Below the pieces are notes generated by a model. The model saw only the letters and a list, made by a program, of their open reading frames with translations. It searched no databases and was not told the DNA's origin. Below, piece after piece: positions 6,299 to 7,029 of a stretch of 7,029 bases of DNA. A program made the translations under genes and the position numbers. Source of the DNA: an uncultured Leptotrichiaceae bacterium (GTDB lineage: Bacteria; Fusobacteriota; Fusobacteriia; Fusobacteriales; Leptotrichiaceae); NCBI GenBank assembly GCA_938037005.1, contig CALHVR010000011.1, positions 1 to 7,029 of the forward strand, written 5' to 3'. Position 1 is the stretch's first letter. Every line of letters starts with the position of its first letter.

Positions 6299-6628
6299 AT
6301 GAAAATCAACAAAAAATTATTAGGAATGTTAGTAGGAGCTTTAGCATTCGTAAGTTGTTCAACAATGGGGACTAAAATGTCAGGAACTGTTTCAGAAAAT
6401 TATACTTGTGGAAACGGGGTAAATATAAGAGCAGATTATATGCCAGAACAAGGAACAGTTAAAGTATCAACAGGTGGATATGAATTTAATATGTCAAGAA
6501 CATCTGCAGCAAGTGGAGCTTACTATGAAGGAATGAACGGAAGTAGTACAACATCATTCCATTCAAAAGCAGGAGAAGCAATCGTAAACTTTGGTAGTGG
6601 AGATATAAGCTGTAGAATAGTAAAATAA
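6299..6628 (+). CDS. mliC: MliC/PliC-type lipoprotein, inhibitor of c-type lysozyme
   Basis: This 109-residue protein has a lipoprotein signal peptide: basic MKINKK, a hydrophobic stretch (7-19), and a lipobox ending at Cys20 (AFVSC, with Phe at -3, slightly off consensus). The small beta-rich domain follows the MliC pattern. It begins YTCGNG (Cys37) and ends SCR (Cys105), which probably form a disulfide. In between are the ASGAYYE loop (71-77; SGxRY-like in characterised members) and HSKAGEA (88-94; the KGxEA-like element). In the family a Ser and a Lys from these two elements enter the lysozyme active site, so Ser72 and Lys90 are the candidates here. It would sit in the outer membrane or periplasm and protect peptidoglycan from host lysozyme. 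AGGAG at 6286-6290 lies 8 nt before the ATG. It appears to be a single-gene unit ending at a hairpin terminator. Confidence 0.88.
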   Translation: MKINKKLLGMLVGALAFVSCSTMGTKMSGTVSENYTCGNGVNIRADYMPEQGTVKVSTGGYEFNMSRTSAASGAYYEGMNGSSTTSFHSKAGEAIVNFGSGDISCRIVK

Positions 6629-7029
6629 TGAGTAATTAAATTTAAGAAAACAGTTGAAAAAATATGGGGTACTATATTTAAAGTAAACTGTTTTTTTTGT
6701 TTTAAAAAAATTTTCCATTTTTTTAAAAAAAATGGGCATTTTCGAAAACATTTGTGGCATACTTTTAATACGCGAAAAAATGAATATGTAAATTGAATTA
6801 CAAATGCGGTTAAAATAATTTAACTGTTTTTTTCTCAATTCTAATAAATTTCCCATACTGTCAAGATTCTTAGCAATTTCTTTTTGTATAGTTAAATTTG
6901 GTAATAGTATTTCTTTTTGTGAGATTAAGTTTTTATTTAAAGTTAAACCTTTTACAGCTTTATTAATTCCTTCATCCCATCTTACATTCTTTAAAGAATA
7001 ATATAAAAAATTCTCATCTATAAAAATAT
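6563..7029 (-). CDS. Type I restriction specificity subunit (HsdS), C-terminal part; partial, possibly a remnant
   Basis: The minus-strand frame is open from the window end down to 6563, so its 5' part lies beyond base 7029. From 7027 to about 6776 it reads like the C-terminus of a type I HsdS, the DNA-recognition subunit. It has KGLTLNKNLISQKEILLP, then LPNLTIQKEIAKNLD (the family's LPPLxEQxxIxxxLD), then the coiled-coil helix LLELRKKQLNYFNRI, then NSIYIFIF in the place of KSxFxxMF. No second target-recognition domain follows. After 6776 the frame continues for about 70 residues of Phe/Lys/Tyr-rich sequence with no family character. It passes through the mliC terminator and into the antisense of the last 66 bases of mliC. 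Either the stop was lost, making an eroded or silent fragment, or the gene really overlaps mliC. hsdM and hsdR are not in view. Confidence 0.65.
   Translation of the reverse strand, partial: IFIDENFLYYSLKNVRWDEGINKAVKGLTLNKNLISQKEILLPNLTIQKEIAKNLDSMGNLLELRKKQLNYFNRICNSIYIFIFSRIKSMPQMFSKMPIFFKKMENFFKTKKTVYFKYSTPYFFNCFLKFNYSLFYYSTAYISTTKVYDCFSCF
6647..6698 (+). terminator. Intrinsic terminator after mliC, probably bidirectional
   Basis: AAAACAGTT (6647-6655) pairs with AACTGTTTT (6686-6694). An inner stem of AAATAT (6660-6665) and ATATTT (6674-6679) closes the 8-nt loop GGGGTACT. A run of eight T follows at 6691-6698. On the minus strand the same hairpin is followed by TGTTTTCTT, so it could also stop transcription coming from the hsdS side. 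Confidence 0.65.
6715..6750. repeat. Low-complexity A/T tracts with inverted repeats
   Basis: CCA plus seven T (6715-6724) is followed at once by eight A plus TGG (6725-6735), a near-perfect palindrome. A second palindrome, TTTTCGAAAA, stands at 6739-6748. Together with the terminator this makes a hairpin-rich block between the end of mliC and the recognisable end of hsdS. No gene is supported on the + strand here. Confidence 0.45.

Noticed and set aside
6563..6775. C-terminal 70 residues of the minus-strand frame as a real protein domain
   Set aside because: The stretch is Phe/Lys/Tyr-rich, passes through a terminator hairpin and the antisense of mliC, and resembles no family. I kept it only as the formal end of the open frame.
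6809..6833. Terminator-like hairpin GTTAAA/TTTAAC followed by seven T on the + strand
   Set aside because: It falls inside the conserved coiled-coil part of hsdS on the other strand, where it encodes KKQLNYFN. No + strand gene after the mliC terminator needs it.

Overview
The window is very A+T-rich and nearly every gene is on the + strand with short gaps and strong AGGAG-type ribosome binding sites. An anaerobic glycyl-radical enzyme pair together with a predicted outer-membrane lipoprotein that inhibits c-type lysozyme suggests a host-associated, diderm, low-GC anaerobe. A fusobacterium of the Leptotrichia/Sneathia type fits best. This is an inference from composition and gene content, since no rRNA or other marker gene is present.

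Layout. (1) 1-3727 is a probable four-gene operon behind an extended -10 promoter at 16-24. It holds a purine-type (IAG-NH-like) nucleoside hydrolase, a formate/nitrite-family channel, an alanine racemase and a membrane-anchored staphylococcal-type nuclease. The gaps are 52, 14 and 11 nt. The 52-nt gap carries an unusual start region, with the Shine-Dalgarno 31 nt from the ATG and a perfect hairpin between them. (2) 3728-3900 is a regulatory intergenic region with two candidate -10 elements, A/T palindromes and one copy of a 17-bp repeat. (3) 3901-6170 holds yjjI and yjjW, a glycyl-radical enzyme of unknown substrate and its radical-SAM activase, overlapping by one base (TAATG). (4) 6171-6298 is a second regulatory region with an 11-bp perfect palindrome and the second copy of the 17-bp repeat. 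(5) 6299-6628 is an MliC/PliC-type lipoprotein, followed by a probable bidirectional terminator. (6) 6629-7029 holds, on the minus strand, the C-terminal part of a type I restriction specificity subunit (HsdS). Its reading frame runs on past the recognisable family end, through the terminator and into the antisense of mliC, so it may be a remnant.

How the genes may work together (inference). The surface nuclease and the purine nucleoside hydrolase could act in series in nucleic-acid scavenging. The FNT channel would move a small monovalent anion such as formate. Alanine racemase supplies D-Ala for peptidoglycan, and MliC protects that peptidoglycan from host lysozyme. The least understood unit is YjjI/YjjW. 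Its activase here lacks the ferredoxin-like cysteine insert that I recall in the E. coli protein, so this may be a structurally distinct version of an uncharacterised radical system.
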